From positions 558,001 to 622,000 of the forward strand of contig NZ_JAJFZN010000002.1 of the NCBI RefSeq assembly GCF_020731145.1: a stretch of DNA of 64,000 nucleotides, given 5' to 3'. Source of the stretch: Sneathiella sp. HT1-7. GTDB lineage: Bacteria; Pseudomonadota; Alphaproteobacteria; Sneathiellales; Sneathiellaceae. The notes below the pieces were generated by a model, which did not search any database, was not told where the DNA came from, and worked only from the letters and a program-made list of their open reading frames with translations. This document shows, one piece after another, positions 36,271 through 44,911 of the stretch; the first letter of the stretch is position 1; the number at the start of each line of letters is the position of its first letter. The position numbers and the translations under genes are program-made.

Positions 36271-37917
36271 TTACTGGTGGTAACTCTCTGGTTTCATGGG
36301 CAGGATGCCCGACCCGTTGGCGATCTTGTTCTCATCCACAATAATTTCGAACATCTCGAGAAGTAGCTTGCTGAAATCATCATGGGTCATGGGATCATTG
36401 AGGCGGGCTTGAAGCTGATTCTTGTCGATATCCGATGTGTCACTGGCCCAGATGACAAAGGGCACATGTGTCTGGGTTTCCGGGGCAACAAAATAGGGCA
36501 TTCCATGCAGATAAACGCCCATCTCACCCAGAGATTCTCCGTGATCGCTTAAATAGATCAGTGATGTTTCGTATCGACCCTGCTTGCTTTCGAGAAAGTT
36601 AATAGCGGCATCCAGGAAGTTGTCGGTATATAAAATAGTATTGTCATAGGCGTTGATGATTTCGGCTTCGGTGCAGGAGCCAAGCTCTTTTGACTGACAA
36701 TCCGGTTCAAAGACAGCGTAGTCATCGGGATAGCGTTTGAAATAGGCGGGACCATGACTTCCCAACTGATGCAGGACGATCAGGATATCGCCATCCTGCT
36801 GCGCGACATAGTCTTCCAACCCATCCAGCATTCCGATGTCGCGGCATTCTTCGGCGTCACACTGACGGTTTATGTCCGGGTCCTGGAAGTATTCGTAGGT
36901 GACCCGGCTCGCCACCCCTTGCGAACCTGTGTTGTTATCTCGCCAGAGAACGGACACGCCAGCCTTTACCAGAACATCGAGTGTATTTTCCGTGAAGCTC
37001 GCCTGATTGATGGCAAAATCTGATCGGTTATCAAGAGAAAACATGCAGGGCAGGGAAACTGCGGTCGATGTGCCGCAAGATCGCATATCAGTGAAGGAGA
37101 GAATATTTTCCCGCTTGGCAAGCTTCGGGGTTGTTTGCCGTGTGTATCCATTCAGCCCGAAATGGTCGGCGCGGGCCGTCTCGCCAACGACAACAATCAC
37201 TAGTTCATGCTCCGCATCATCAGACGGGATGATCGCTGTTTTGATACGAGGTCGGAACGTTGTATCAACAGTACCGCCGCCGATATCGATGGCCAGCTTG
37301 ATCGCGGAATAGATTGGATGAACGGGATTCGTGAAATACCTAAGTGGTTTATGTTCGCGAAAAAGGCTGGCGTAGGAATTACCGAAAGGTGCCATGGAAA
37401 CCGCCGCGACCAGAACAGAGATGACTGCGGCTCCGGCAAGGCGCCTTTGTCGCGTAAACAAGGAGGCTGGTTTAATGGGGATCAGGAACAGGAGGATGGA
37501 GGGAAGAAGACCAAGAAAGCCAACTCGAAGAACCAATCCCCAGTTCAGTAGATCACCGGCTTCATTTATATCCGTCGCGAAAACATTGCGGATCATATCC
37601 TGATCGATAGGGATTCCGAGATTGTCACTGAAAAAGCCAACCACCGCGCCAATCATCAGGAAAAGCACGGCAACAATCCGAACGGGCAGAAAGAATGAAA
37701 AAACTGTCGCTACCAGCATGATCGCACAGAGGAGAACGACCCCTTGGGAGATCAGAAAGGGAAGGTATTGATCAATCCCGTAGACGGCAATGGTTTGTTC
37801 GAAATACTGCAGGTTTGCCGTTGCCAGCAGGAACAAGGATATGATCCATAGCAAAATGCCAGGGCTAAGAGCAAAACGTGGTTTCATTAATCTGAGACAT
37901 CCGCGATATAGATACAT
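36271..37917 (-). CDS. Phosphoethanolamine transferase (EptA-like, sulfatase fold)
   Basis: A 548-residue inner-membrane enzyme that moves phosphoethanolamine from phosphatidylethanolamine to lipid A or another envelope glycan, lowering surface negative charge. The N-terminus has about five membrane helices (to about residue 170). The periplasmic alkaline-phosphatase-like domain has VVVGETARADHFGLNGY for zinc binding, the threonine nucleophile in SCGTSTAVSLPCMFS, HQLGSHGPAYFKRYP and YLSDHGESLGEMGVYLHG. The ATG at 37917 is chosen; 37887 is a second option and neither has a clear ribosome site. Acceptor is not known. Confidence 0.88.
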   Translation of the reverse strand: MYLYRGCLRLMKPRFALSPGILLWIISLFLLATANLQYFEQTIAVYGIDQYLPFLISQGVVLLCAIMLVATVFSFFLPVRIVAVLFLMIGAVVGFFSDNLGIPIDQDMIRNVFATDINEAGDLLNWGLVLRVGFLGLLPSILLFLIPIKPASLFTRQRRLAGAAVISVLVAAVSMAPFGNSYASLFREHKPLRYFTNPVHPIYSAIKLAIDIGGGTVDTTFRPRIKTAIIPSDDAEHELVIVVVGETARADHFGLNGYTRQTTPKLAKRENILSFTDMRSCGTSTAVSLPCMFSLDNRSDFAINQASFTENTLDVLVKAGVSVLWRDNNTGSQGVASRVTYEYFQDPDINRQCDAEECRDIGMLDGLEDYVAQQDGDILIVLHQLGSHGPAYFKRYPDDYAVFEPDCQSKELGSCTEAEIINAYDNTILYTDNFLDAAINFLESKQGRYETSLIYLSDHGESLGEMGVYLHGMPYFVAPETQTHVPFVIWASDTSDIDKNQLQARLNDPMTHDDFSKLLLEMFEIIVDENKIANGSGILPMKPESYHQ

Positions 37918-38093
37918 TGCCAAAAAGGCCGAGTCAGGTCCGCAGCCGATTGGCTACGAACCCTGAAGTATCTACTAACCGGATATATGGGGGCTATACA
38001 AGAACTGCGTTAGCGGCATTATGACGCGTCTGCCAGAAACCATGTAGGTTTTTGGCATTGTCTTTCCGAAAAATGTGGCGGTTATGTCCTCAG

Positions 38094-38534
38094 CTATGCC
38101 GTCTTTTTCTTACGCCCGAGACCGAATTCCTTCGCAAATTGCGAACGCCGTTTTGCATAAGCTGGCGCGACCATGGGATAATCTGGCGGGAGGTTCCATT
38201 TGGCGCGGTACTCTTCCGGTGTCATATCATAATTGGACCGTAGATAGCGCTTCAGCATTTTTAGCTGTTTGCCATCTTCCAGACAGATTAGATAGTCGTT
38301 CTGGATAGAGCGTTTGATGGGAACTGCGGGTTTCAGCTCTGCCTGTTCTGACTCTGTATCCATGTCAAGCGACGACAGTGAGCCATAAATTGACTTGATC
38401 ACTTCGATCAATTCGGAGTTTTCAATCTGGTTATTGCTGACATATGCTGCGGTGATGTCCGCCGTCATGCGGAGCAATTCTTCACGTTCAGATTGAGTTT
38501 GGGGGTTACCCTCTTTCGAAAAAGATTGTGTCAT
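38094..38534 (-). CDS. mucR: Ros/MucR family transcriptional regulator with altered zinc finger
   Basis: MucR proteins silence and organise AT-rich promoters in alphaproteobacteria and control exopolysaccharide, motility and virulence genes. The 146 residues have the family layout: a disordered N-terminus, the oligomerisation helix LLRMTADITAAYVSNN (21-36) and the DNA-binding domain YLICLEDGKQLKMLKRYLRS, then MTPEEYRAKWNLPPDYPMVAPAYAKRRSQ. The positions that bind zinc in Ros are Cys84, Asp87, Tyr97 and Tyr102, so at least three of four ligands are missing or changed. Zinc-less members that still fold are known in the family. The ATG at 38534 starts MTQSFSKEG. Confidence 0.88.
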   Translation of the reverse strand: MTQSFSKEGNPQTQSEREELLRMTADITAAYVSNNQIENSELIEVIKSIYGSLSSLDMDTESEQAELKPAVPIKRSIQNDYLICLEDGKQLKMLKRYLRSNYDMTPEEYRAKWNLPPDYPMVAPAYAKRRSQFAKEFGLGRKKKTA

Positions 38535-39286
38535 TTGCTTTTATTTCATTCGTTTTAAGGGGACTGTAATATTTCTCTACTTGTTACGAAGTGTCTAAGA
38601 ATGTCAATACATCGTGAGGCGATTAACAGACAAAGCCGTGACTAAGTACCAGCAAACTATAAATAATGCAAATGCCTGATCTAAAAATTGTGTCAAATCA
38701 TTGCTTTTTTTTTGATTTCTAATTCTACGGCTCTATTCGAATATTCGAAATTACAAAAAATCGCATATAAAAGTAGTTTAATTACGTCAAATTTTGAGTA
38801 ATGACTTATATATATCATAATGCCGAAATGTCTTGTTAAGCGATCTGGAGCCAGATCTAGAAAATTCGCATTAGTAATCATTATTAAATACTGTAAATGT
38901 GAGCATTAGATATCATATACCATCTATATGATTAGATATCTATGAAGATAAGTCCTTTTAATTATTTTCAATACTGAGTTGTTCGTATTAATTTTGTCAG
39001 TCTTTTCTTGGGCGGCGCGAAGACTATTTGCATGCGAAAAAAAAGAACAATAACGGCAGAGTTTTTCTAGGAACTCCCTGTCACCTGTGCTATCCATCCG
39101 GCGCAGTATTTGCGCGTGCGCGGGATACGCATATTCAACTACCCTTCCGTCGGTCAATTTCGGCCGTTCAGGATAAGCGCTGGGCTCCATTGAATGGGTC
39201 CTGCAAGGTCAGGCGGAGAGGTGTTTTATCTGTCTTAAACGGTTCACCCGGGGTAGGCTGGGCCGGTCCGAAAAGGAGTTCAATAG
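38535..39286. other. Long intergenic region with AT-rich core upstream of glyA
   Basis: 752 bases between mucR and glyA. From about 38560 to 39000 it is very AT-rich, with T and A runs. The part from 39010 to 39190 is coding-like on the minus strand (see the 88-residue candidate). The last 95 bases before glyA contain GC-rich short repeats (for example CACCCGGGGTAGGCTGGGCCGG) that could fold, but I cannot match them to a known riboswitch; no glycine-riboswitch core is seen. AT-rich DNA next to mucR would suit MucR self-binding, which is inference. Confidence 0.5.
38924..39190 (-). CDS. Candidate small protein, 88 aa, uncharacterised
   Basis: A possible gene divergent from glyA. Its first 65 residues (MEPSAYPERPKLTDG..., EKLCRYCSFFSHAN) use GC-rich codons, while the last 25 (from KTDKIN) are AT-rich, as if a gene end had been replaced by spacer DNA. 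AGGA eight bases before the ATG is a fair ribosome site. A CRYC pair is visible. I do not recognise the family. It may be a real short protein, a truncated remnant or chance. Confidence 0.35.
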   Translation of the reverse strand: MEPSAYPERPKLTDGRVVEYAYPAHAQILRRMDSTGDREFLEKLCRYCSFFSHANSLRAAQEKTDKINTNNSVLKIIKRTYLHRYLII

Positions 39287-40582
39287 ATGACGATTCAAAG
39301 TGCTGATCTGGCTAATTTTTTCAAAGCCGATCTTGAGCGGAATGATCCTGATGTTTTTCGCGCGGTTGGATTGGAACTCGGTCGGCAACGGGATCAGATC
39401 GAACTGATCGCATCTGAAAATATCGTCAGCCCGGCTGTCATGGCGGCTCAAGGCTCCGTGCTCACTAATAAATATGCGGAAGGTTACCCCGGCCGCCGCT
39501 ATTACGGCGGTTGTGAGTATGTCGATATTGTTGAGGAACTGGCGATTGACCGCGCAAAGGAACTTTTTGGCTGCGGTTTCGCTAATGTCCAGCCCAACTC
39601 CGGATCACAGGCGAACCAGGGCGCTTTCATGGCGCTGATCAAGCCCGGCGACACTATTCTCGGCCTGTCACTGGCCGCTGGTGGTCATCTCACTCATGGT
39701 GCCGCGCCGAACCAATCCGGTAAATGGTTCAACGCCATTCATTATGGTGTCGATCGGGAAACACACCAGATTGACTTCGATGAAGTCCGCCAGCTCGCGA
39801 AAGAGCATCAACCCAAAATGATTATCGCGGGTGGTTCTGCCTATCCGCGGCATATCGATTTCGCGACCTTCCGCCAGATTGCGGATGAAGTCGGGGCCTA
39901 TCTGATGGTCGACATGGCGCATTTTGCCGGTCTCGTTGCGGCGGGCGTTCACCCGAGCCCGTTCCCCCATGCGCATATTGCAACCACGACTACCCATAAA
40001 ACATTGCGCGGCCCGCGGGGCGGCATGATCCTGACAAATGACGAGACGGTTGCCAAAAAGGTAAACTCTGCAATTTTTCCAGGAATGCAGGGCGGACCGT
40101 TGATGCATGTGATTGCGGCGAAGGCGGTTGCCTTTGGTGAAGCGCTCACTCCGGCGTTCAAAACATATGCGGCGCAGGTCGTCAAGAATGCGGAAGTGCT
40201 GGCAAGTACGCTCGTCGGTCACGGGCTTGATATTGTCTCCGGCGGTACGGATACGCATCTGATGTTGGTTGATCTTCGGCCGAAAAAGCTCACCGGTAAT
40301 TTCGCAGAGCGCGCGCTTGAAAATGCCAATATCACTTGTAACAAGAATGGCATTCCGTTCGATCCGGAAAAACCGATGGTCACTTCGGGCGTGCGCCTGG
40401 GTACACCTGCGGCGACAACGCGCGGCTTCGGGACGGAAGAATTCACGAAAGTCGGCGACCTGATCGCCGAAGTCCTTGACGGATTGGCCGCAAATCCGGA
40501 GGATAACGGCGCTGTTGAGGAAAAAGTCCGCGGCGAAGTCAAAAAACTCTGTGACGCATTCCCTCTTTACCCGAACATGTAG
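39287..40582 (+). CDS. glyA: Serine hydroxymethyltransferase
   Basis: GlyA interconverts serine and glycine with tetrahydrofolate, feeding the one-carbon pool. The 431-residue PLP enzyme has [21 protein letters not shown]-type start segments ([17 protein letters not shown] here), [15 protein letters not shown], the folate loop [13 protein letters not shown], and the Schiff-base lysine in [24 protein letters not shown] precedes the ATG. It heads a long same-strand run with nrdR, rib genes, nusB and thiL, a conserved alphaproteobacterial order. Confidence 0.97.
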   Translation: MTIQSADLANFFKADLERNDPDVFRAVGLELGRQRDQIELIASENIVSPAVMAAQGSVLTNKYAEGYPGRRYYGGCEYVDIVEELAIDRAKELFGCGFANVQPNSGSQANQGAFMALIKPGDTILGLSLAAGGHLTHGAAPNQSGKWFNAIHYGVDRETHQIDFDEVRQLAKEHQPKMIIAGGSAYPRHIDFATFRQIADEVGAYLMVDMAHFAGLVAAGVHPSPFPHAHIATTTTHKTLRGPRGGMILTNDETVAKKVNSAIFPGMQGGPLMHVIAAKAVAFGEALTPAFKTYAAQVVKNAEVLASTLVGHGLDIVSGGTDTHLMLVDLRPKKLTGNFAERALENANITCNKNGIPFDPEKPMVTSGVRLGTPAATTRGFGTEEFTKVGDLIAEVLDGLAANPEDNGAVEEKVRGEVKKLCDAFPLYPNM

Positions 40583-40641
40583 GCAGGATGACCGACAAAG
40601 GGGCAGCGGGGGAGATGACATGATAAAAAGGGGAAGATTGG

Positions 40642-41103
40642 ATGCGCTGTCCATTTTGTAGCAGTGACGAAACACAGGTCAAGGACAGCCGTCCGACTGA
40701 AGATAACACGGCTATCCGGCGGCGACGGGCCTGCGCAACCTGCGGCGCCCGCTTCACCACCTTTGAGCGAGTGCAGCTACGCGAGTTGACCGTCGTCAAG
40801 AAAGATGGACAAAGAACACCGTTCGAACGCGAGAAATTGGAACGGTCCGTCAGTATCGCCACCCGCAAGCGCCCGGTCGATCCAGACCGGATTGATCGCA
40901 TGATCAACGGCATTGTTCGTCAGCTTGAAAGCAGCGGCGATCAGGAAATTCCCTCCGACAAAATCGGGGAGTTGGTGATGGAAGGACTGGCCGCGCTTGA
41001 TAGCGTGTCATACGTGCGCTTCGCCTCCGTCTACAGGGATTTCCGCGAAGCCAAGGATTTCGAAGAATTTATCGGCGAACTCAGCACCAACGTCACGAGC
41101 TGA
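40642..41103 (+). CDS. nrdR: Transcriptional repressor NrdR
   Basis: NrdR represses ribonucleotide reductase genes by sensing ATP/dATP. The 153 residues begin with a zinc ribbon ([17 protein letters not shown]...[14 protein letters not shown]) holding four cysteines, followed by an ATP-cone ([20 protein letters not shown]) at about 49-139. Length and layout fit exactly. It lies 59 bases after glyA in the conserved glyA-nrdR-ribD order. Confidence 0.97.
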   Translation: MRCPFCSSDETQVKDSRPTEDNTAIRRRRACATCGARFTTFERVQLRELTVVKKDGQRTPFEREKLERSVSIATRKRPVDPDRIDRMINGIVRQLESSGDQEIPSDKIGELVMEGLAALDSVSYVRFASVYRDFREAKDFEEFIGELSTNVTS

Positions 41104-41136
41104 AGCTGAACTCCGTCTCCAGGAACGCCGGAACCT

Positions 41137-42252
41137 ATGACAGCCTTTAACACCCAACGGGATGAATTTCATATGCGGGCGGCCTTGCGCCTTGCCGCGC
41201 GTGGTCTGGGTCGGGTCGCGCCCAACCCAGCGGTCGGCTGCGTGGTTGTTCAGGGCGGGAAGGTCGTGGGGCGCGGCTGGACCCAGGATGGCGGTCGTCC
41301 CCATGCGGAAACCATGGCGCTCGACATGGCAGGTGCGCAGGCGAAGGGGGCCATTGTCTATGTCACGCTGGAACCTTGCGCGCATCATGGACAGACTCCC
41401 CCCTGCGCCGAGGCACTTGTTAAGACTGGGGTCGGGCGCGTTGTCGTCGCGCTTCGTGATCCGGATGAGCGGGTCAATGGTGGTGGCATCGAAATTCTAC
41501 AGAAGGCCGGGATCGAGGTTGTCGAAGGCCTTCTCGCCAACGAAGCCTCGGAACTGAATGCGGGCTTTCTCACCACCCGGTTGCATGGGCGACCACTGGT
41601 CACGCTTAAAATGGCGACCAGCCTCGATGGGCGGATTGCCACCACCACAGGTGATAGCAAATGGATCACAGGACCGGCGGCGAGACGTTACGGCCATATG
41701 TTGCGGGCTGAGAATGATGCGATCATGATCGGTGTGGGCACGGCGTTGGTCGATAACCCGGACCTGACCTGTCGCATTGACGGGCTGGAGAAACATTCCC
41801 CCATTCGTATCGTCGCGGATTCGCGCCTGCGGTTGCCGCTTACGTCCAAGTTGGTGGCGAAGGCGAAAGAGATTCCACTCTGGATTTTGACCGTGCCGGG
41901 CAACGATAAAGACCGGTTGCAGGCGCTTGAGGATCTCGGTGTTCAAGTTATTGAGGTTACCGCTAATGCCTCGGGTCTGCCGGACATGACGCTTGGTCTC
42001 GAGACGCTCTCGAAGCGTGGAATAACGCGAATACTTGTCGAGGGTGGTTCCCATCTTCTGGCAACGCTGATAAAAGATGAGTTGGCGGATCGCTTGATGT
42101 GGTTCCGTGCGGGCCGTATTATTGGCGGGGATGGTATTCCCGCCCTTGAATCCATCGGGCTGGAGCGGATCAGCGAGGCGCCGGAACTTCACCTGATCGA
42201 GGAACGTCGGCTGGGTGATGATTTATTGGAAAGTTATTTTCTTCGGAATTGA
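41137..42252 (+). CDS. ribD: Riboflavin biosynthesis deaminase/reductase RibD
   Basis: A bifunctional enzyme that deaminates and then reduces the pyrimidine product of GTP cyclohydrolase II in riboflavin synthesis. The N-terminal deaminase has zinc ligands in GRPHAETMAL and LEPCAHHGQTPPCAEAL; the C-terminal reductase begins at about residue 150 with PLVTLKMATSLDGRIATTTGDSKWITG and ends IIGGDGIPALESIG. It has 371 residues, normal for the family. No FMN riboswitch is visible upstream; the gene is inside an operon. Confidence 0.96.
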   Translation: MTAFNTQRDEFHMRAALRLAARGLGRVAPNPAVGCVVVQGGKVVGRGWTQDGGRPHAETMALDMAGAQAKGAIVYVTLEPCAHHGQTPPCAEALVKTGVGRVVVALRDPDERVNGGGIEILQKAGIEVVEGLLANEASELNAGFLTTRLHGRPLVTLKMATSLDGRIATTTGDSKWITGPAARRYGHMLRAENDAIMIGVGTALVDNPDLTCRIDGLEKHSPIRIVADSRLRLPLTSKLVAKAKEIPLWILTVPGNDKDRLQALEDLGVQVIEVTANASGLPDMTLGLETLSKRGITRILVEGGSHLLATLIKDELADRLMWFRAGRIIGGDGIPALESIGLERISEAPELHLIEERRLGDDLLESYFLRN

Positions 42253-42257
42253 GCAGA

Positions 42258-42854
42258 ATGTTTACAGGCATAATTACAGATGTCGGACGGGTCCGCGCCA
42301 TTGAGAAAACCGGCGATACCCGCTTTGAAATCGAAACCTCCTTTGACACGGACACAATCGATATCGGCGCGTCAATCGCCTGCTCCGGCCCGTGCCTCAC
42401 CGTGATCGAGAAAGGGGAGGGGTGGTTCGCTGTCGATGCGTCGGACGAGACGCTTTCCTGCACCAACCTTGGCGACTGGATAGAAGGCACGAAGATTAAC
42501 CTCGAACGGGCGCTTAAAATCGGTGATGAACTTGGCGGCCATGTTGTCACCGGCCATGTCGATGCGGTGGTCTCGCTGCTGCTTATGGAAACTGTGGGCG
42601 ATTCAACGAAGCTTGTCTTCTCCCTGCCGGAAAAGTTTGCGGGGCTGGTCGCGGCGAAAGGCTCTATCTGTCTTGATGGCGTCTCCCTCACCGTGAATGA
42701 AGTCGGTGACGATCATTTTACCGTCAATATCATTCCGCATACGCAGGAACATACCACTTTTGGCACGCTGACCGTCGGGCGGCGTATCAATTTCGAAATT
42801 GATGTACTGGCGCGCTATGTCGCCCGCATGACAGAGGTAAATAAGAAAAAATGA
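42258..42854 (+). CDS. ribE: Riboflavin synthase, alpha subunit
   Basis: It dismutates two 6,7-dimethyl-8-ribityllumazine molecules into riboflavin and a pyrimidine. The 198 residues form two lumazine-binding barrels: MFTGIITDVGRVRAIEK with ACSGPCLTVIEKGEGWFAVD, then GHVVTGHVDAVVSL with KGSICLDGVSLTVNEV. The ATG at 42258 restores the invariant MFTGI start; an in-frame TTG nine bases earlier is rejected. Its stop overlaps the next start by four bases (ATGA). Confidence 0.96.
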   Translation: MFTGIITDVGRVRAIEKTGDTRFEIETSFDTDTIDIGASIACSGPCLTVIEKGEGWFAVDASDETLSCTNLGDWIEGTKINLERALKIGDELGGHVVTGHVDAVVSLLLMETVGDSTKLVFSLPEKFAGLVAAKGSICLDGVSLTVNEVGDDHFTVNIIPHTQEHTTFGTLTVGRRINFEIDVLARYVARMTEVNKKK

Positions 42855-43963
42855 GCTATAAAGAGTACCTCGCCTCAACAGAGGAAATCATTGAGGATGC
42901 CCGCAATGGCAAGATGTTCGTGCTTGTCGATGCGGAGGACCGGGAAAATGAAGGCGATCTGGTAATCCCGGCGCAGATGGCGACCCCGGATGTGATCAAC
43001 TTCATGGCAAAGTTTGGCCGGGGGCTGATTTGTCTTTCAATGTCGGAGGACAGGATCAACCATCTTGGTTTACCGCTTATGGCGCAGGATAACGCCTCCC
43101 GCCTGACGACCAACTTCACCGTCTCGATCGAGGCGCGCGAAGGCGTCACTACCGGCATTTCCGCCGCGGACCGCGCCCGTACGATTGCTGTTGCCATTGA
43201 TCCGACCAAGAATGCGCAGGATATCGTTTCGCCGGGGCATGTCTTTCCACTGGTTGCACGCGAAGGGGGGGTCTTGCGCCGCGCGGGCCACACGGAGGCG
43301 GCGGTTGATATTTCCCGTCTTGCGGGGCTACAGCCCGCCGGGGTCATCTGCGAGATCATGAATGACGACGGAACCATGGCACGCCTTCCCGATCTGGTGA
43401 AATTTGCCCAGTTCCATGGCCTGAAAGTCGGCACCATTGCCGATCTAATCGCCTATCGCCGTCGCCATGACAGCCTGATCACACGGGAGGTCGAGGCCGA
43501 CATTTCCAGCAAATATGGCGGCGACTGGAAAATGATCGTCTTCTCCAACCGCCCGGAATATGCGGAGCATGTGGCGCTGGTGAAAGGCGAAGTTTCTGGC
43601 GACGATCCGGTGATGGTGCGTATGCATGCGCTGAATCTGCTCGGCGATGTCCTTGGCGAATTGGATGAGAATCCTGATACGCTGCACAGTGCGATGGAAC
43701 AGATTAATGCGGCGGGCAAGGGCGTTGTTGTTCTTATTCGCGAGCCGCGCGCCATGGCGCTTTCCGATCGGGTGCGGCGCAAGCTTGGCGAGCCGCTGAA
43801 AGAGCAGCATGAACTGCGCGACTACGGTATCGGTGCGCAAATCCTCATTGATCTCGGAATCAAGAACATGATCCTGCTCTCCAATCATACGCGGACGGTT
43901 GTCGGACTCGATGGCTATGGTCTTGCGATCACGGAAACGCGCCTGATCGAGCAAAAGGGGTAA
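42851..43963 (+). CDS. ribBA: 3,4-dihydroxy-2-butanone-4-phosphate synthase with degenerate GTP cyclohydrolase II domain (RibBX type)
   Basis: The N-terminal 205 residues are a full RibB domain: VDAEDRENEGDLVIPAQM, LICLSMSEDRINHLGLPLM, FTVSIEAREGVTTGISAADRA and HVFPLVAREGGVLRRAGHTEAAVD. It makes the four-carbon unit of riboflavin from ribulose 5-phosphate. The C-terminal half is RibA-like in fold pattern but lacks the zinc-binding cysteines: where RibA has SECLTGD...RCDCG, this protein has MHALNLLGDVLGELDENPDTL in two parts. It should not hydrolyse GTP. Such RibBX fusions are known in Proteobacteria; a separate ribA must lie elsewhere. 370 residues. Confidence 0.93.
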   Translation: MSYKEYLASTEEIIEDARNGKMFVLVDAEDRENEGDLVIPAQMATPDVINFMAKFGRGLICLSMSEDRINHLGLPLMAQDNASRLTTNFTVSIEAREGVTTGISAADRARTIAVAIDPTKNAQDIVSPGHVFPLVAREGGVLRRAGHTEAAVDISRLAGLQPAGVICEIMNDDGTMARLPDLVKFAQFHGLKVGTIADLIAYRRRHDSLITREVEADISSKYGGDWKMIVFSNRPEYAEHVALVKGEVSGDDPVMVRMHALNLLGDVLGELDENPDTLHSAMEQINAAGKGVVVLIREPRAMALSDRVRRKLGEPLKEQHELRDYGIGAQILIDLGIKNMILLSNHTRTVVGLDGYGLAITETRLIEQKG

Positions 43964-43966
43964 GCC

Positions 43967-44431
43967 ATGACCAATGATATACATGTGCTGATCGTCGAAG
44001 CGGATTTTTACCGCGATATTTCCGATGCCTTGCTTGACGGCGCAAAAGAGACGCTGGACGCGGCGGGCGCAACCTATGAAATCGTGCAGGTGCCGGGTTG
44101 TCTTGAAATTCCGGCCGCGATCCGCTTTGCCATCAAGTCGATGGAGTTCATGGGCGGCCGCAGGCGTTATGATGCTTATGTTGCGCTCGGCTGCGTGGTC
44201 CGCGGCGAAACCTCTCACTATGACACGGTGTCGGAGGAAAGCGCGCGGGCGCTGATGGATATCTCGACAGATTATTGTATTGCTATAGGCAATGGCATTA
44301 TCACTTGCGAAAATGATGAGCAGGCTTGGGCACGTGCCCGCAAAAACGAAAAGAACAAGGGCGGCGGCGCGGCGGAAGCGGCGCTTCAAATGCTTAAACT
44401 CAAGGAAAAATTTGGAATGTTCCCTCGATGA
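43967..44431 (+). CDS. ribH: 6,7-dimethyl-8-ribityllumazine synthase
   Basis: RibH joins the RibD product with the RibB product to form the lumazine precursor of riboflavin. The 154 residues contain [20 protein letters not shown], the [14 protein letters not shown] substrate loop, [20 protein letters not shown] with the catalytic His, and [13 protein letters not shown]. It begins three bases after ribBX. Its stop overlaps the nusB start (ATGA). Confidence 0.96.
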   Translation: MTNDIHVLIVEADFYRDISDALLDGAKETLDAAGATYEIVQVPGCLEIPAAIRFAIKSMEFMGGRRRYDAYVALGCVVRGETSHYDTVSEESARALMDISTDYCIAIGNGIITCENDEQAWARARKNEKNKGGGAAEAALQMLKLKEKFGMFPR

Positions 44432-44910
44432 ACGCCCGCAGTGAAAAACGGGGCGACAAGCACAGTCGCCGCACCCTTGCCCGGCTGAACGCGGTGCAGG
44501 CTCTTTACCAGTTGGCGCATGATGACAACAAGTCTGCGCAAGAGGTGGTGGAAGAATTTCTTCAGCATCGTGTTGGTGCGGAGTTGGATGGCGATCAATT
44601 CAAGGATAGCGACAAGCCGCTGTTTGAGGATATCGTGCTCAACACAGATGCGCGGCAGGAAGAGATCGACAAGCTGATCGGTGATCGTCTAGAGAAAGAC
44701 CGGACGACGGACAGGTTGGAAGTCGTGTTGCTTTGCTTGCTTCGCGCTGCGACCTATGAATTTCTTGCCCGCGTCGATATGCCCGCGAAAGTACTGATCA
44801 AGGAGTATATCGGCATTGCGCGGACCTTCTTTACGGGGAAGGAGCCAGCGCTGGTCAATGGTGTTCTGGACAAGATCGCAAAAGAGCTGCGCGCTGGCGA
44901 ATTTGACTGA
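44428..44910 (+). CDS. nusB: Transcription antitermination factor NusB
   Basis: NusB with NusE (S10) binds boxA RNA and supports antitermination in rRNA operons. The 160 residues have the all-helical pattern of the family: [19 protein letters not shown] near residue 13-31, [36 protein letters not shown] in the second half and [14 protein letters not shown] at the end. It overlaps ribH by four bases, so expression is coupled to riboflavin synthesis. Confidence 0.95.
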   Translation: MNARSEKRGDKHSRRTLARLNAVQALYQLAHDDNKSAQEVVEEFLQHRVGAELDGDQFKDSDKPLFEDIVLNTDARQEEIDKLIGDRLEKDRTTDRLEVVLLCLLRAATYEFLARVDMPAKVLIKEYIGIARTFFTGKEPALVNGVLDKIAKELRAGEFD

Positions 44911-44911
44911 T

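Noticed and set aside
38693-38881. 62-codon minus-strand frame in the AT-rich spacer
   Set aside because: Low-complexity Ile/Lys/Phe-rich translation in AT-rich DNA with no ribosome site.
41104-41136. FMN riboswitch before ribD
   Set aside because: Only 33 bases separate nrdR and ribD; there is no room for and no sign of an RFN element.
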